A DNA stretch of 64,000 nucleotides from assembly GCF_003001935.1 (NCBI RefSeq), contig NZ_PVNG01000035.1:1-64000 (forward strand), written 5' to 3'. The position numbers were made by a program, and so were the translations under genes. The stretch comes from Nonomuraea fuscirosea (GTDB lineage: Bacteria > Actinomycetota > Actinomycetes > Streptosporangiales > Streptosporangiaceae). This document shows positions 1 through 9,597 of this stretch, in pieces. Numbering within the stretch: position 1 is the stretch's first letter; each line of letters opens with the position of its first letter. The notes beneath the pieces are model-generated. The model was not told where the DNA came from, did no database searches, and saw nothing but the letters and a program-made list of their open reading frames with translations.

Positions 1-43
1 ACCCCACCCGCGACTACCAACCTCAGGCAAACCCCAACACGAC

Positions 44-75
44 GAAACCCCCGAACCCGTAGGTTCGAGGGTTTC
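44..75 (-). terminator. hairpin downstream of tRNA-Arg
   Basis: A 13-bp stem with one G-T wobble (arms 44-56 and 63-75, 6-nt loop) lies 25 bases beyond the 3' end of the tRNA in its direction of transcription. There is no T-run after it, which is common for actinobacterial terminators. The role is inferred from position and symmetry. Confidence 0.6.
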
Positions 76-99
76 CGATGTCGTGCGACATCACACAAG

Positions 100-171
100 T
101 GCCCCCTGTAGGATTCGAACCTACGCACCCGGCTCCGGAGGCCGGTGCTCTATCCCCTGAGCTAAGGGGGC
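100..171 (-). tRNA. tRNA-Arg (anticodon CCG)
   Basis: Read on the minus strand the sequence folds as a full cloverleaf: 7-bp acceptor stem GCCCCCT/AGGGGGC with discriminator A, D-arm GCTC/GAGC, anticodon stem CCGGC/GCCGG with loop CTCCGGA giving anticodon CCG, and T-arm GTAGG-TTCGAAT-CCTAC. The 3' CCA is not encoded. It decodes CGG arginine codons. I looked for a duplicated 3' tRNA end that would mark an integrated element and saw none. Confidence 0.97.
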
Positions 172-285
172 GCGTCGAGTGAAAGGCTATCAGTATCCCG
201 GCACTGCTCGGCACCAGATAAAGGTCCTTGAACACTTCCGGCGAAACCCGGCGTGACGGGCCCACTACAGGTTAGCTTTGCGCCC

Positions 286-681
286 GTGGGCGAGGTTCTT
301 GGGAAAGTACTGGTCGTGGATGACGATGAGGTCATCCGGCAGCTCATCGCGGTCAACCTGAACCTGGAGGGGTTCGAGGTGTCTACCGCCACGGATGGGC
401 AGGATTGTCTGGATCGGGTGCTCGACGTGATGCCTGATGTGATCACGCTCGATGTGATGATGCCGTTCCTGGACGGGTGGACGACGGCGCATCGGTTGCG
501 TACGGAGGAGGCCACCAGTCACATCAAGGTCGTGCTCATCACGGCCAGGGCTCAGGACGATGACCGGACCCGGGGGCTGGGGATCGGGGTGGACGCGTAC
601 TTGACCAAGCCGTTCGATCCGGCTGAGTTGATCGAGGTCGTGCGGGATCTGGCCTTGAGGGGTGGTCAGGGGCGTAGCTGA
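286..681 (+). CDS. orphan response regulator receiver-domain protein
   Basis: About 131 aa, almost entirely a CheY-like receiver domain with no output domain. It begins with the acidic pocket VLVVDDDE, carries the phospho-acceptor in TLDVMMPFLDG, the conserved Thr in VLITAR and the Lys in LTKPFDP. The GTG at 286 (VGEVLGKVLVV) is preferred because an upstream start at 253 only adds non-homologous residues. No histidine kinase is adjacent, so its partner is unknown; single-domain receivers usually act as phosphorelay shuttles or by protein-protein contact. Its stop codon lies in the first unit of a 31-bp tandem array (679-810). Confidence 0.85.
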   Translation: MGEVLGKVLVVDDDEVIRQLIAVNLNLEGFEVSTATDGQDCLDRVLDVMPDVITLDVMMPFLDGWTTAHRLRTEEATSHIKVVLITARAQDDDRTRGLGIGVDAYLTKPFDPAELIEVVRDLALRGGQGRS

Positions 682-810
682 GCCCAGCTTGCTGGTCCCT
701 GGTAGTCGGTCTTGGCGGTCGGGTGTCGGCTGTCCGTGGCTGAGGGCTGGTCGGGTGGCGCGTGCCGGGGTTGAGGGCTGGTGGGGTGGCGCGGGCGGGG
801 GTTGAGGGCG
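679..810 (+). repeat. 31-bp degenerate tandem array starting on the receiver gene stop codon
   Basis: The motif TGAG followed by a G-rich GGGCTGGTSGGGTGG stretch recurs at 679, 741, 772 and 803. Spacing is 31 bp between the last three and 62 (2 x 31) between the first two, with a decayed copy near 710. The TGA of the first unit is the stop codon of the upstream gene. Confidence 0.75.
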
Positions 811-875
811 CGCGTTCTTGGTGGATTGTTCGTACGCTGGCCGCATCGCCTCCTCTCCCCGAAAGGCCGGCCAAC

Positions 876-1544
876 GTGCGTAGCTCCATCTTCAACAACC
901 TCGACTCCCAGCAGCTCCCCCCGGGCTTCGTCCTGGAGAACCACAAGATGTTGCGGGTTCAGCTTCCGCACGAGGTGCTGGCCAAGCAGGGGTCCATGGT
1001 GGCCTTTCAGGGGCAGATGGACTTCGACTACGAGGGGTCGGGCGGGCTCGGGAAGCTGTTCAAGAAGGCCATGACGGGGGAGGGCGCCTCGCTCATGCGG
1101 GTACGGGGCGACGGGCTGCTGTATCTGGCGGACAACGCCGATGACATTCATCTGTTCTTCCTGGAGAACGACGGGCTCACGGTCAACGGGCGCAACCTGC
1201 TGGCGTTCCAGCCGCAGCTCACGTGGGACATCAAGCGGGTTCAGGGGGCCGGCGTGGCGGCCGGAGGGCTGTTCAACACGACGGTTGCCGGGACCGGGTG
1301 GGTGGCGGTGACGACGCACGGGACGCCGGTGTTGCTCGATGTGGCGCGGATGCCGACGTTCGCCGACGGGCAGTCGGCCGTGTGCTGGAGCACCGGGCTG
1401 GAGGTCGGGATCAACCGGACGATGAAGGTGGGGGCCTTGATCGGGCGGGGGAGTGGGGAGGCCATGCAGTTGGCGTTCAGGGGGCAGGGGTTCGTGTTGG
1501 TGCAGGCCAGTGAAGGGGCTCCTGTCCCGGCTCCCTCCGCATGA
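876..1544 (+). CDS. AIM24 family protein
   Basis: About 222 aa from a GTG at 876, which has GAAAGG ten bases upstream; the open frame extends to 762 but that part is intergenic repeat. The protein matches the AIM24/DUF124 beta-sandwich family: an N-terminal segment ending VLAKQGSMVAFQGQMDF, the glycine-rich MTGEGASLMRVRGDG loop, a central ENDGLTVNGRNLLAF and a C-terminal GSGEAMQLAFRGQGFVLVQ. Bacterial members have no firmly assigned activity; the yeast namesake is mitochondrial. No signal peptide or membrane segment is seen, so it is probably cytoplasmic. Confidence 0.85.
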   Translation: MRSSIFNNLDSQQLPPGFVLENHKMLRVQLPHEVLAKQGSMVAFQGQMDFDYEGSGGLGKLFKKAMTGEGASLMRVRGDGLLYLADNADDIHLFFLENDGLTVNGRNLLAFQPQLTWDIKRVQGAGVAAGGLFNTTVAGTGWVAVTTHGTPVLLDVARMPTFADGQSAVCWSTGLEVGINRTMKVGALIGRGSGEAMQLAFRGQGFVLVQASEGAPVPAPSA

Positions 1545-1581
1545 AGCACTTGAGGGTTCTCGATGCCATCCTCAGTAGACA

Positions 1582-1599
1582 GGTAATTAGCTAATTGCC
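1582..1599. promoter_or_regulatory. palindromic operator candidate upstream of the ArsR-YbaK pair
   Basis: AATTAGCTAATT (1585-1596) is a perfect 12-bp palindrome, extendable to an 18-bp imperfect one, in an AT-rich island within very GC-rich DNA. It lies 15 bases before the ArsR start and next to a CATAAT -10-like element (1599-1604), so a bound dimer would block initiation. ArsR-family regulators typically bind such sites; autoregulation is inferred. Confidence 0.55.
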
Positions 1600-1610
1600 A
1601 TAATGGCTTA

Positions 1611-1913
1611 GTGATGGATGTGGACCTGATCAAGGCGCTGGCCAACGACAAGCGGCTGCTGATCCTGGAGTGGTTGCGCGATCCCGTGCGTCACTTCCCG
1701 CCGCAGCGCGACGGCGATCTCGTACGGGACGGCGTCTGTTCGCTGTTCATCGCCGAGAAGCTGGGCGTGAGCCAGCCGACCTGCGGCGAGCACCTCAAGG
1801 TGCTGGCCAAGGCGGGGCTGGTTCGCGGCACCAAGATCAGGCAGTGGGTGTTCTACCAGCGCGACGAGGAGCGGATCGCCGCGGCGAAGGAGTTGTTGAG
1901 CGGTGAATGGTGA
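1611..1913 (+). CDS. ArsR/SmtB-type winged-helix regulator
   Basis: About 100 aa (GTG at 1611 or ATG at 1614; neither has a strong ribosome site and the message may be leaderless). The sequence has the ArsR layout: ANDKRLLILEWLRD helix, the recognition helix-turn-helix IAEKLGVSQPTCGEHLKVLAKAGLV, then the wing GTKIRQWVFYQRDEE. It lacks the CxCxxC-type metal site of classical ArsR, so a non-metal signal is likely. An insertion, FPPQRDGDLVRDGVCS, sits between the first helices and the HTH. It overlaps the YbaK-like gene by 11 bases, so the two are cotranscribed. Confidence 0.85.
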   Translation: MMDVDLIKALANDKRLLILEWLRDPVRHFPPQRDGDLVRDGVCSLFIAEKLGVSQPTCGEHLKVLAKAGLVRGTKIRQWVFYQRDEERIAAAKELLSGEW

Positions 1914-2397
1914 GCCGAACGGCGCCTACGAGCGCCTGATCGCCGACATGGACGCCGGCGGGGCGCGCTACCGGGTGATCGAGCACGCGCCCGAAGGGCG
2001 GACCGAGCTGGTCAGCGCCCTGCGCGGGCACGATGTGGCGCAGGCCGCCAAGTGCCTGATCGTGATGGTCAAGGTGGGCAAGAAGCAGACGCGCCACGTG
2101 CTGGCCGTCGTTCCCGGTGACGCCCGGCTCGATCTGCAGGCCGTCAAGGCGCTGCACGACGGCACGTACGTGTCCTTCGCCGGCAAGGAGAAGGCCGAGG
2201 AGCTGGCGGGGAGCGTGAGCGGGACGGTGTTGCCGTTCAGCTACGACCCCAGGCTCGAACTGGTCGCCGATCCGTCCCTGCTGGACCAGCCCGAGTTGTA
2301 CTTCAACGCGGGGCGGCTCGATCGTTCCGTGGCGTTGGCGACCGATGATTATGTGCGGCTGGCGGCCCCGAGGATGGCGAACATCACCGCCACATAG
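1903..2397 (+). CDS. YbaK/EbsC-type aminoacyl-tRNA deacylase
   Basis: 164 aa from a GTG overlapping the ArsR gene. Matches the YbaK/ProX trans-editing family that hydrolyses mischarged tRNA: AAKCLIVMVKVGKKQTRHVLAVVPGD contains the catalytic-lysine region, followed by YVSFAGKEKAEELAGSVSGTVLPFSYD, the usual ligand-loop region. Substrate (Cys-, Pro- or Ala-mischarged tRNA) cannot be told from sequence alone. Coupling to an ArsR regulator is unusual for a housekeeping editing enzyme. The gene ends eight bases from the convergent SGNH esterase gene, leaving no room for a separate terminator. Confidence 0.85.
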   Translation: MNGEPNGAYERLIADMDAGGARYRVIEHAPEGRTELVSALRGHDVAQAAKCLIVMVKVGKKQTRHVLAVVPGDARLDLQAVKALHDGTYVSFAGKEKAEELAGSVSGTVLPFSYDPRLELVADPSLLDQPELYFNAGRLDRSVALATDDYVRLAAPRMANITAT

Positions 2398-2404
2398 TTC
2401 GAGG

Positions 2405-3424
2405 TCAGGCTGTGCAGCTGGGCACAGGGGCGGTGTTGGCGCCGGTCCAGGAGGCGAGGAAGCCGAACGCCGTCGACGCGCCCGGCGCGAGCTGCCCGTT
2501 CCACCCCGCGTTCCGTACCGTCACCGAGGACCCGTTCGCGCTCAGCGTCCCGCCCCACAGCTGCGTGATCCGCTGACCGTCGGCGAACGTCCACGTCACC
2601 GTCCAGGCGCTGACCGGCGCGGTGCCGGTGTTCCTGACGGTGACCTCGCCCTGGAAGCCGCCCTGCCACTGGCCGGTGCCCTGGTACGTGGCCGCGCACC
2701 CTCCAGAGGGCGGCGGCGAGACAGAGGTGCCCAGGGCCTCCACCAGAGCGGGGTACCACTTGTCGGACATCTTCTGGTCGCCCGCCGCGTTCGGATGCAC
2801 CCCGTCGTACGTGTCGCCGCCGGTGCTGAAGCCCGTCCACTGGTCCACCACCGTGATCGGCGACTGCGGGGTGGTCGTGGCGGCGGCCCAGCCGGGGATG
2901 GCGTTGTTGAAGGTCACGGCACGCTGGGCGCAGTCGGCGCAGCTGGAGGGGTTCATGGGGATGATCTTGGCGACGAGGATCTTCATGGCCGGGTTGCTCG
3001 CCCGCATCTGGTTCACCATCGTGGTGAACGCGTCGAGGATCGTCGCGGGGGCGATGTTGCTCCACACGTCGTTGGTGCCGAAGTGCATGAGCACCACGTC
3101 GGGCCGGGTGGCGGCGAGCCAGCCGGTCAGCAGGCCCTGGTTCGCCACATTGGTGGCCAGGTAGCCGCCGTGCCCCTCGTTGTCTCCGTCGTGCGCCACC
3201 CCGCAGCCCTGGGGCGGCAGGGTGCCGACGAAGTCCACGTTCGTGTGGCCGGTGCTCTGGAGGCGGTTCCACAGCAGGGCGCGCCAGCAGCCGGGGGAGC
3301 CGGTGATCGAGTCGCCCAGAGGCATGATCCTGATGGGGGCGGCGCTCGCCGTGGCCGTGGTGGCGAACAACGCCGCCGCGGCCAGCGCCACCATCGCGGC
3401 CAGCACGGAGCCGATCCTGCGCAT
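2405..3424 (-). CDS. secreted SGNH/GDSL esterase with C-terminal CBM2
   Basis: 339 aa. Residues 1-29 form a signal peptide (cut near ATASA-AP). The catalytic domain (about 30-230) shows block I PLGDSIT (Ser39), block III FGTNDVW and block V DGVHPN with the Asp/His pair, as in CE3-like acetylxylan esterases of the SGNH fold. A short SPPPSGG linker leads to a family 2 carbohydrate-binding module (about 238-339) bounded by two cysteines and with the WTVTWTF and NAGWNG motifs. Role: extracellular deacetylation of plant polysaccharide while bound to cellulose or xylan. ATG start is preceded by GGGAGAG. Confidence 0.9.
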   Translation of the reverse strand: MRRIGSVLAAMVALAAAALFATTATASAAPIRIMPLGDSITGSPGCWRALLWNRLQSTGHTNVDFVGTLPPQGCGVAHDGDNEGHGGYLATNVANQGLLTGWLAATRPDVVLMHFGTNDVWSNIAPATILDAFTTMVNQMRASNPAMKILVAKIIPMNPSSCADCAQRAVTFNNAIPGWAAATTTPQSPITVVDQWTGFSTGGDTYDGVHPNAAGDQKMSDKWYPALVEALGTSVSPPPSGGCAATYQGTGQWQGGFQGEVTVRNTGTAPVSAWTVTWTFADGQRITQLWGGTLSANGSSVTVRNAGWNGQLAPGASTAFGFLASWTGANTAPVPSCTA

Positions 3425-3532
3425 CGTCCGCTCTCCCGTCGTCAGCCCGCGCAGATCGTAGGACCGCGGGTGGCGCGCCGGGAAGAGTGACGATCAGGAC
3501 AGAGGCCTGACCTGGGGGTACAAATGTAAGTT

Positions 3533-4366
3533 TCAGCCGCGGACCACCGCGACGGGGCAGGGCGTGTGGTGCAGGAGGGCCTGGCTGATCGAGCCGAGCA
3601 GCATCCCCGCGAGCTGCCCATGACCACGCGACCCCACCACCAGCAGGTCGGCGCCGGCGGCCGCCTCGCGGAGCACCTCGACCGGATGGCCGTGCACGAC
3701 CTCCTCCACCACCTCGACGCCGGGATGCCGCTCCCGGTGCTCGGTCAGCGACTCCTTGAGCCGGCGCAGCGTGTCCTGCTCGCTGCCGCGGTCGGCCGGT
3801 GGGAAGCCGCCGGCCTGCGGCCAGGCCCACGCCCAGACGGCACGCAGCCTGGCCCCGCGCAGCTCGGCCTCGGTGAAGGCGAACTCCAGGGCCCGCCCGG
3901 CGCTGGGCGAGCCGTCGGTGCCGGCGACGATCTCGCCCCGGGTGAGCGAGGGGCGTTCGTGGACGAGGACGACGTTCGTCCGCGTGTGCGCCGCGACGCC
4001 GTACGCGACGGATCCGACGAGCAGGCCGCGCACGCCGCCGATGCCGCTGCTGCCCACGACCAGCAGCTCGGCCTCCTCGGAGGCCTTGATCAGCGCGGTA
4101 CGGGGATCGCCCGGCAGCAGCACGGCCTCCACCGGGACCTGCGGCGACTCCCGCAGGACCCGGTCGCGGGCCGACGCGAGCACGGTGTCGGCGCCCTCGC
4201 GCATCCACCGGGCGACCTCGGCGTAACGTACGGTGTCCTCCTCGCACACCCACTTGGGCACGGCGTGCGCCACGGTCAGCGGCGATCCGCGCAGCGTGGC
4301 CTCGGCGGCGGCCCAGCCGGCGGCCTCCAGGCCGGCGCGTGAGCCGTCCACCCCCACGATGATCAC
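3533..4366 (-). CDS. universal stress protein, tandem UspA domains
   Basis: 277 aa, two Usp domains in tandem (about 1-140 and 145-277). Each has the ATP-binding G-2x-G-9x-G(S/T) type loop: VVGSSGIGGVRGLLVGSVAYGV in the first and VVGSRGHGQLAGMLLGSISQALL in the second, and each starts with a VGVDGS or AGTDGS strand. Actinobacterial double Usp proteins are linked to hypoxia and stationary survival. GTG start with GAGGAG nine bases upstream. The preceding secreted-protein gene ends 12 bases before it, so they form one unit. Confidence 0.92.
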   Translation of the reverse strand: MIIVGVDGSRAGLEAAGWAAAEATLRGSPLTVAHAVPKWVCEEDTVRYAEVARWMREGADTVLASARDRVLRESPQVPVEAVLLPGDPRTALIKASEEAELLVVGSSGIGGVRGLLVGSVAYGVAAHTRTNVVLVHERPSLTRGEIVAGTDGSPSAGRALEFAFTEAELRGARLRAVWAWAWPQAGGFPPADRGSEQDTLRRLKESLTEHRERHPGVEVVEEVVHGHPVEVLREAAAGADLLVVGSRGHGQLAGMLLGSISQALLHHTPCPVAVVRG

Positions 4367-4378
4367 TGGTTCAGCTCC

Positions 4379-4729
4379 TCAGGACAGCGCGTAGCACTCG
4401 ACCTCTGCGCGGCGGAAAGAGATCCCCTTCGCTTGGGAGTCACGGACGCAGGCGCGCTCGGACTTGCTGAGCCGCAGCGTGCCGCAGACGGTCACGCCGG
4501 AGTAGGTGCGGCAGTCGAGTCGCCTGTCGGTGGTGCCGACGCGGTACATCTCCCTGACCGCGGCCCGGCATTTGGCCTTGCCCGTGTCGGCGTAGCGGCA
4601 CTGGGCGATGAGAGTGTCGTACTGTTCCTGGCCGACTTCGTGCTGGTCCATGCCGTCTCCGGCGGCTGCGGTGGCGCCGGACGCGGCCATCACGACGAGT
4701 AGTCCTGCGACAGCAGCGAATCTCTTCAT
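4379..4729 (-). CDS. small secreted cysteine-rich protein, function unknown
   Basis: 116 aa from the ATG at 4729 (MKRFAAVAGLL), which follows AGGGGGA at the right spacing; a longer frame to 4771 has no such site. A signal peptide ends near SGATAAAG. The mature part (about 95 aa) has six cysteines, compatible with three disulphides, in the regions QCRYAD, KAKC, LDC, VTVC, ERACV and EVEC. I do not recognise the family. It is cotranscribed with the universal stress gene and divergent from the thiC riboswitch. Confidence 0.75.
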   Translation of the reverse strand: MKRFAAVAGLLVVMAASGATAAAGDGMDQHEVGQEQYDTLIAQCRYADTGKAKCRAAVREMYRVGTTDRRLDCRTYSGVTVCGTLRLSKSERACVRDSQAKGISFRRAEVECYALS

Positions 4730-4740
4730 GTTCCCCCTGA

Positions 4741-6468
<1,728 letters not shown>

Positions 6469-6534
6469 TGAATTGTCCAATGTCCGAAAACCCGGGCCGG
6501 CCTGAGGCCTGGACAAAGATCGGCTGAGGGGCCG

Positions 6535-6606
6535 CTCTTCTGGTGGCAACGTGGCAGTCGTGCCCGGCGCGACAAGCGGCCGGGGTTCCCATGACCACCA
6601 GAAGAG
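6535..6606 (+). promoter_or_regulatory. long-range inverted repeat covering a ribosome binding site
   Basis: CTCTTCTGGTGG (6535-6546) is the exact reverse complement of CCACCAGAAGAG (6595-6606), 48 bases apart. The second arm runs into the AGAGGGGA ribosome site of the secreted-protein gene at 6616. In the mRNA the pairing would hide that site, so it could act as a switch; alternatively it terminates thiC transcripts. What is seen is the symmetry; the role is inferred. Confidence 0.5.
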
Positions 6607-6615
6607 GGGATTCTC

Positions 6616-6960
6616 ATGTCCTTCAGTGCTCGTATGGCCGGTCTGCGCAACCGTGCGGCGGTCGTCGCCGCGGCCTCCGTCGTCGCCGCCGGCCTGGGAG
6701 CGGGGCTCGGCGCCGCTCCGGCCGCCGCGGACGTCCATCGGGGGGTGGCCGGGTGTTTCGCCTGGTCCTGGGGCGACGGGAACACCTCGGTGACCGTCTA
6801 CTGGCACAACCGGTGCAAGACCCGGCACAAGCTCACCATCAAGTACAGCCTCAGCTGGACGACCAAGACCTACACCGCGAAGGTCGGCGGCGACGGCAAG
6901 GGACACAAGAGGTTCCAGACCGCCTCGATCGTGTCCATCAAGGACTCGGGCCGGGTCTAA
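6616..6960 (+). CDS. small secreted protein, function unknown
   Basis: 114 aa. Residues 1-38 are a signal peptide with a Leu/Ala/Val core ending AAPAAA-DV. The mature protein is about 76 aa, basic, rich in Thr, Lys and aromatic residues, with two cysteines (AGCFAW and HNRCKT), suggesting one disulphide in a small beta-sandwich. I do not recognise the family. It follows thiC by 147 bases and its stop overlaps by four bases the stop of the convergent SDR gene. The ribosome site AGAGGGGA forms part of a perfect inverted repeat. Confidence 0.8.
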   Translation: MSFSARMAGLRNRAAVVAAASVVAAGLGAGLGAAPAAADVHRGVAGCFAWSWGDGNTSVTVYWHNRCKTRHKLTIKYSLSWTTKTYTAKVGGDGKGHKRFQTASIVSIKDSGRV

Positions 6961-7808
6961 CCCGGCAGGGTCTCGCCGCCGATCGGGGCCAGGACCTCGC
7001 CGGTGTAGTACGACGACAGCCGGTTGGAGGCGAAGAACACGTACGAGGGGGCGATCTCGTCGGGATCGGCGGCTCGCCCCATCGGCACCTGTTCGCCGAA
7101 CGACTCCACCTTCTCCTCGGGGAAGGTGGCCGGGATCAGCGGCGTCCACACCGGCCCCGGGGCGACGGCGTTGATCCGGATGCCGCGATCGACCAGGTTC
7201 TGCGCCATGGCGTAGGTGAAGGCGTTGATCGCCCCCTTGGTGGCGGAGTAGTCGATGAGGGTCTTGTTGCCGCGCAGGCCGTTGATCGACGAGGTGTTGA
7301 CGATCGCGCCGCCCTTGCCCATGTGGGCGAGGGCGGCCTTCGTGACGCGGAAGTAGCTGTGGATGTTGACCGCGAACGTGTGCTCCCACTGCTCGTCCGA
7401 CAACTCCTCCAGGCCGTCCACCGGCTCCTGGTAGGCCACGTTGTTCACCAGGACGTCCAGGCCGCCCAGCTCGGAGACGGCCTGCTCGACGACCGAGGCG
7501 CAGTGGGCGCGGTCGCCGAGGTCGCCCGGCAGCAGCACGCAGCGCCGCCCGGCCGCCTCGATCAGCGAGGAGGTGTGGGCGGCGTCCTCGTGCTCGCTCA
7601 GGTACGCGATCGCGACGTCGGCCCCCTCCTTGGCGAAGGCCACCGCGACCGCCCGGCCGATGCCCGAGTCACCGCCAGTGACGAGGGCCTTCTTGCCGTC
7701 CAGCAGGCCGCGGCCCGCGTAGTCGCGCATCTCGTCACGCGGCTGCGGCGACATCTCGCCGCTCCGGCCCGGGTACGGCTGGCTCTGGGGTGGTGGTGTC
7801 TGCGACAT
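6957..7808 (-). CDS. SDR oxidoreductase, YghA/GSP39-like
   Basis: 283 aa with the roughly 45-residue N-terminal extension typical of the general-stress-protein-39 / YghA group (SQTPPPQSQPYPGRSGEM, then MRDYAGRGLLDGKKALVTG). Classical SDR motifs follow: cofactor loop TGGDSGIG, NNVAY in place of NNAG, catalytic Ser in VNTSSING, and YSATK for the Tyr/Lys pair. These enzymes reduce or oxidise small carbonyl or polyol substrates with NAD(P)H; the true substrate is not known. Convergent with, and overlapping by four bases, the gene before it. Confidence 0.9.
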   Translation of the reverse strand: MSQTPPPQSQPYPGRSGEMSPQPRDEMRDYAGRGLLDGKKALVTGGDSGIGRAVAVAFAKEGADVAIAYLSEHEDAAHTSSLIEAAGRRCVLLPGDLGDRAHCASVVEQAVSELGGLDVLVNNVAYQEPVDGLEELSDEQWEHTFAVNIHSYFRVTKAALAHMGKGGAIVNTSSINGLRGNKTLIDYSATKGAINAFTYAMAQNLVDRGIRINAVAPGPVWTPLIPATFPEEKVESFGEQVPMGRAADPDEIAPSYVFFASNRLSSYYTGEVLAPIGGETLPG

Positions 7809-7855
7809 GCCCTCCGGCCTGCCCTTGATCGGGTATGGCTAACGCCAGCGGACGG

Positions 7856-8824
7856 CTATCTGACGAAACCCTCCGACCGCAGCCAGTCGCGGGCGACCAG
7901 CACAGGCACGTCGCCGTCCACGTCCACCTGGGCGTTGAGCTTCCTGATCACGTCGTCGGTGAGCTTGGCGCTGATGGGCGCGAAGATGCGGGCGATCTCC
8001 GGATGGGCCTCGGCCACCTGGCTGCGGATGGTCACGGCCGCGTTGTACTGCGGGAAGAAGTGCTTGTCGTCCTCCAGCAGCACCAGGTTGAGCGCGTCGA
8101 TCCGGCCGTCCGTGGTGGTGATCATGCCGAGCGCGCACTGGCCGGCCGCGATCGCGTTGTAGAGCACGCCGGTCGACATGCGGCGCACGTTGTTGCGGGG
8201 GACGTCCTTCCCGTACTCGAGGCCGTAGCCCTTGAGCATGCCGAGGAAGCCGTCGTCGCGGCCGAAGGTCTCGTGGTCGACGCAGAAGGTGCGCTGGGCG
8301 ACGGGGATCTTCGTCATGTCGGAGATCGTCTTCAGACCGTACTTCTCGGCCGTGGCGCGGGTGGCGCCCATCGAGTAGCTGTTGTTCAGCGGGGCGGGCG
8401 GGAGCCAGACGATGCCGTTCTCGCGCAGGTCGAGGTCGCGTACGGCCTCGTACTGCTTCTCCGCGTCGGGGATGGCCTCCGTCTGGCCGAGGTAGGTGAT
8501 CCAGCCGGTGCCGGTGTACTCCCACATCAGGTCGGCGTCGCCGCGGGTCAGCGAGGTGCGGGCGTTGACGCTGCCCTGCACGTTCGTCTGGTCGGTCACG
8601 TCCGCACCGGCGGCGGTGAGCGCGACCACGGCGATCTTGCCGAGCACGAGCTGCTCGGTGAACTCCTTGGACGTCACCCGCACCTTGACGCCTTCGAGCG
8701 AGGGGATCGGGCGGATGCTGCCCGGCTCGATCGGCGGCACGAACGACGACGCGGGGCGCAGCCCGCACGCCGTGACCGCGACGATCACGACCAGCAGGGC
8801 CATCACGACGGCGCGAGCCCTCAT
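7856..8824 (-). CDS. glycine betaine/choline-type ABC substrate-binding lipoprotein
   Basis: 322 aa from the ATG at 8824, which overlaps the stop of the permease by ATGA. The N-terminus is a lipoprotein signal with lipobox VTAC (Cys20). The body matches OpuAC-type binding proteins: VRVTSKEFTEQLVLGKI at the start, LMWEYTGTGWITYLG near the binding site, and FFPQYNAAVTIRSQ toward the C-terminus. Probable ligand is a quaternary amine osmolyte such as glycine betaine, choline or carnitine; the aromatic cage cannot be resolved from sequence. Last gene of the four-gene transporter operon. Confidence 0.88.
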   Translation of the reverse strand: MRARAVVMALLVVIVAVTACGLRPASSFVPPIEPGSIRPIPSLEGVKVRVTSKEFTEQLVLGKIAVVALTAAGADVTDQTNVQGSVNARTSLTRGDADLMWEYTGTGWITYLGQTEAIPDAEKQYEAVRDLDLRENGIVWLPPAPLNNSYSMGATRATAEKYGLKTISDMTKIPVAQRTFCVDHETFGRDDGFLGMLKGYGLEYGKDVPRNNVRRMSTGVLYNAIAAGQCALGMITTTDGRIDALNLVLLEDDKHFFPQYNAAVTIRSQVAEAHPEIARIFAPISAKLTDDVIRKLNAQVDVDGDVPVLVARDWLRSEGFVR

Positions 8825-9597
8825 GATAGGCCCTTCGGCGCCAGGTAGCGCTGGGCGAGACCGCCCAGCCAGTCGATGATGAGCGCCAGCACGGCGATCA
8901 GCACACATCCGGTGACGAGGATCAGGTTGCGCTGCGTGCTCACGCCCGTGGTGATCAGGTCACCGAGCCCGCCGGAGCCGATGAACGCCGCGATGCCCGC
9001 CGTGCCCACGTTCAGCACCAGCGTGGTCCGTACGCCCGACAGGATGACCGGAGCCGCCATCGGCAGCTCCACCTTGAACAGCACCCCCGCCGCCGACATG
9101 CCGATGCCCCGCCCCGCGTCGGTCAGCCGCGGATCGACCTGGTCGAGGCCGACCATCGTGTTGCGCAGCGTCGGCAGCAGGCTGTAGGCGAACAACGCCG
9201 CCACCGCCGTCCAGAAGCCGATCTGGAACACCACCGCCAGCAGCACCACGAGCCCCACCGCCGGGGTCGCCTGCCCCACGTTGACCAGGGCCAGCACGTA
9301 CGGCGTCGCCCGGCGCAGGCCGCGCCGGGTGAGCAGCACGCCCAGCGGCAGCGCCACCAGGAGCACCAGCACGGTGGAGAAGAAGACGAGCTGGATGTGC
9401 TCCCACGTGCGGCGGAGCAGGAACGGCAGGTTGAGCGAGCCGCGTTCGATGCTGTCGAGCGGCGCCAGCTGCGTGTAGACGACCATCGCGACGCCCACGG
9501 CCAGGTAGCCCAGCAGGGGCAGGAAGACGTGCCACGACCGGCCGATCTCCGGCTCTGGAGTCGTGGCCTCCCTGGCGGCGGCGCTGTCGACCGTCAC
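8821..9597 (-). CDS. osmolyte ABC transporter permease (second)
   Basis: 258 aa from GTG 9597, which overlaps the ATPase stop; the open frame runs back to 9855 but that part lies inside the ATPase gene. About six membrane segments, with the BPD permease EAA-type loop near DAGRGIGMSAAGVLFKVELPMAAPVILSGVRT. It belongs to the OpuCB/OpuCD (ProW-like) family and shares organisation with the permease at 10762-11430, so the membrane unit is probably a heterodimer. Confidence 0.9.
   Translation of the reverse strand: MTVDSAAAREATTPEPEIGRSWHVFLPLLGYLAVGVAMVVYTQLAPLDSIERGSLNLPFLLRRTWEHIQLVFFSTVLVLLVALPLGVLLTRRGLRRATPYVLALVNVGQATPAVGLVVLLAVVFQIGFWTAVAALFAYSLLPTLRNTMVGLDQVDPRLTDAGRGIGMSAAGVLFKVELPMAAPVILSGVRTTLVLNVGTAGIAAFIGSGGLGDLITTGVSTQRNLILVTGCVLIAVLALIIDWLGGLAQRYLAPKGLS

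Noticed and set aside
100-171. tRNA-Arg as an integration site for a mobile element
   Set aside because: No integrase, no phage or plasmid gene and no second copy of the tRNA 3' end in the window.
2349-4253. 634-residue minus-strand frame
   Set aside because: Arg/Gly/Pro-rich shadow of the SGNH esterase and Usp genes, typical of GC-rich DNA.
6485-6515. Terminator hairpin directly after thiC
   Set aside because: GGCC-TGA-GGCC gives only four paired bases; the larger inverted repeat further on is the better candidate.
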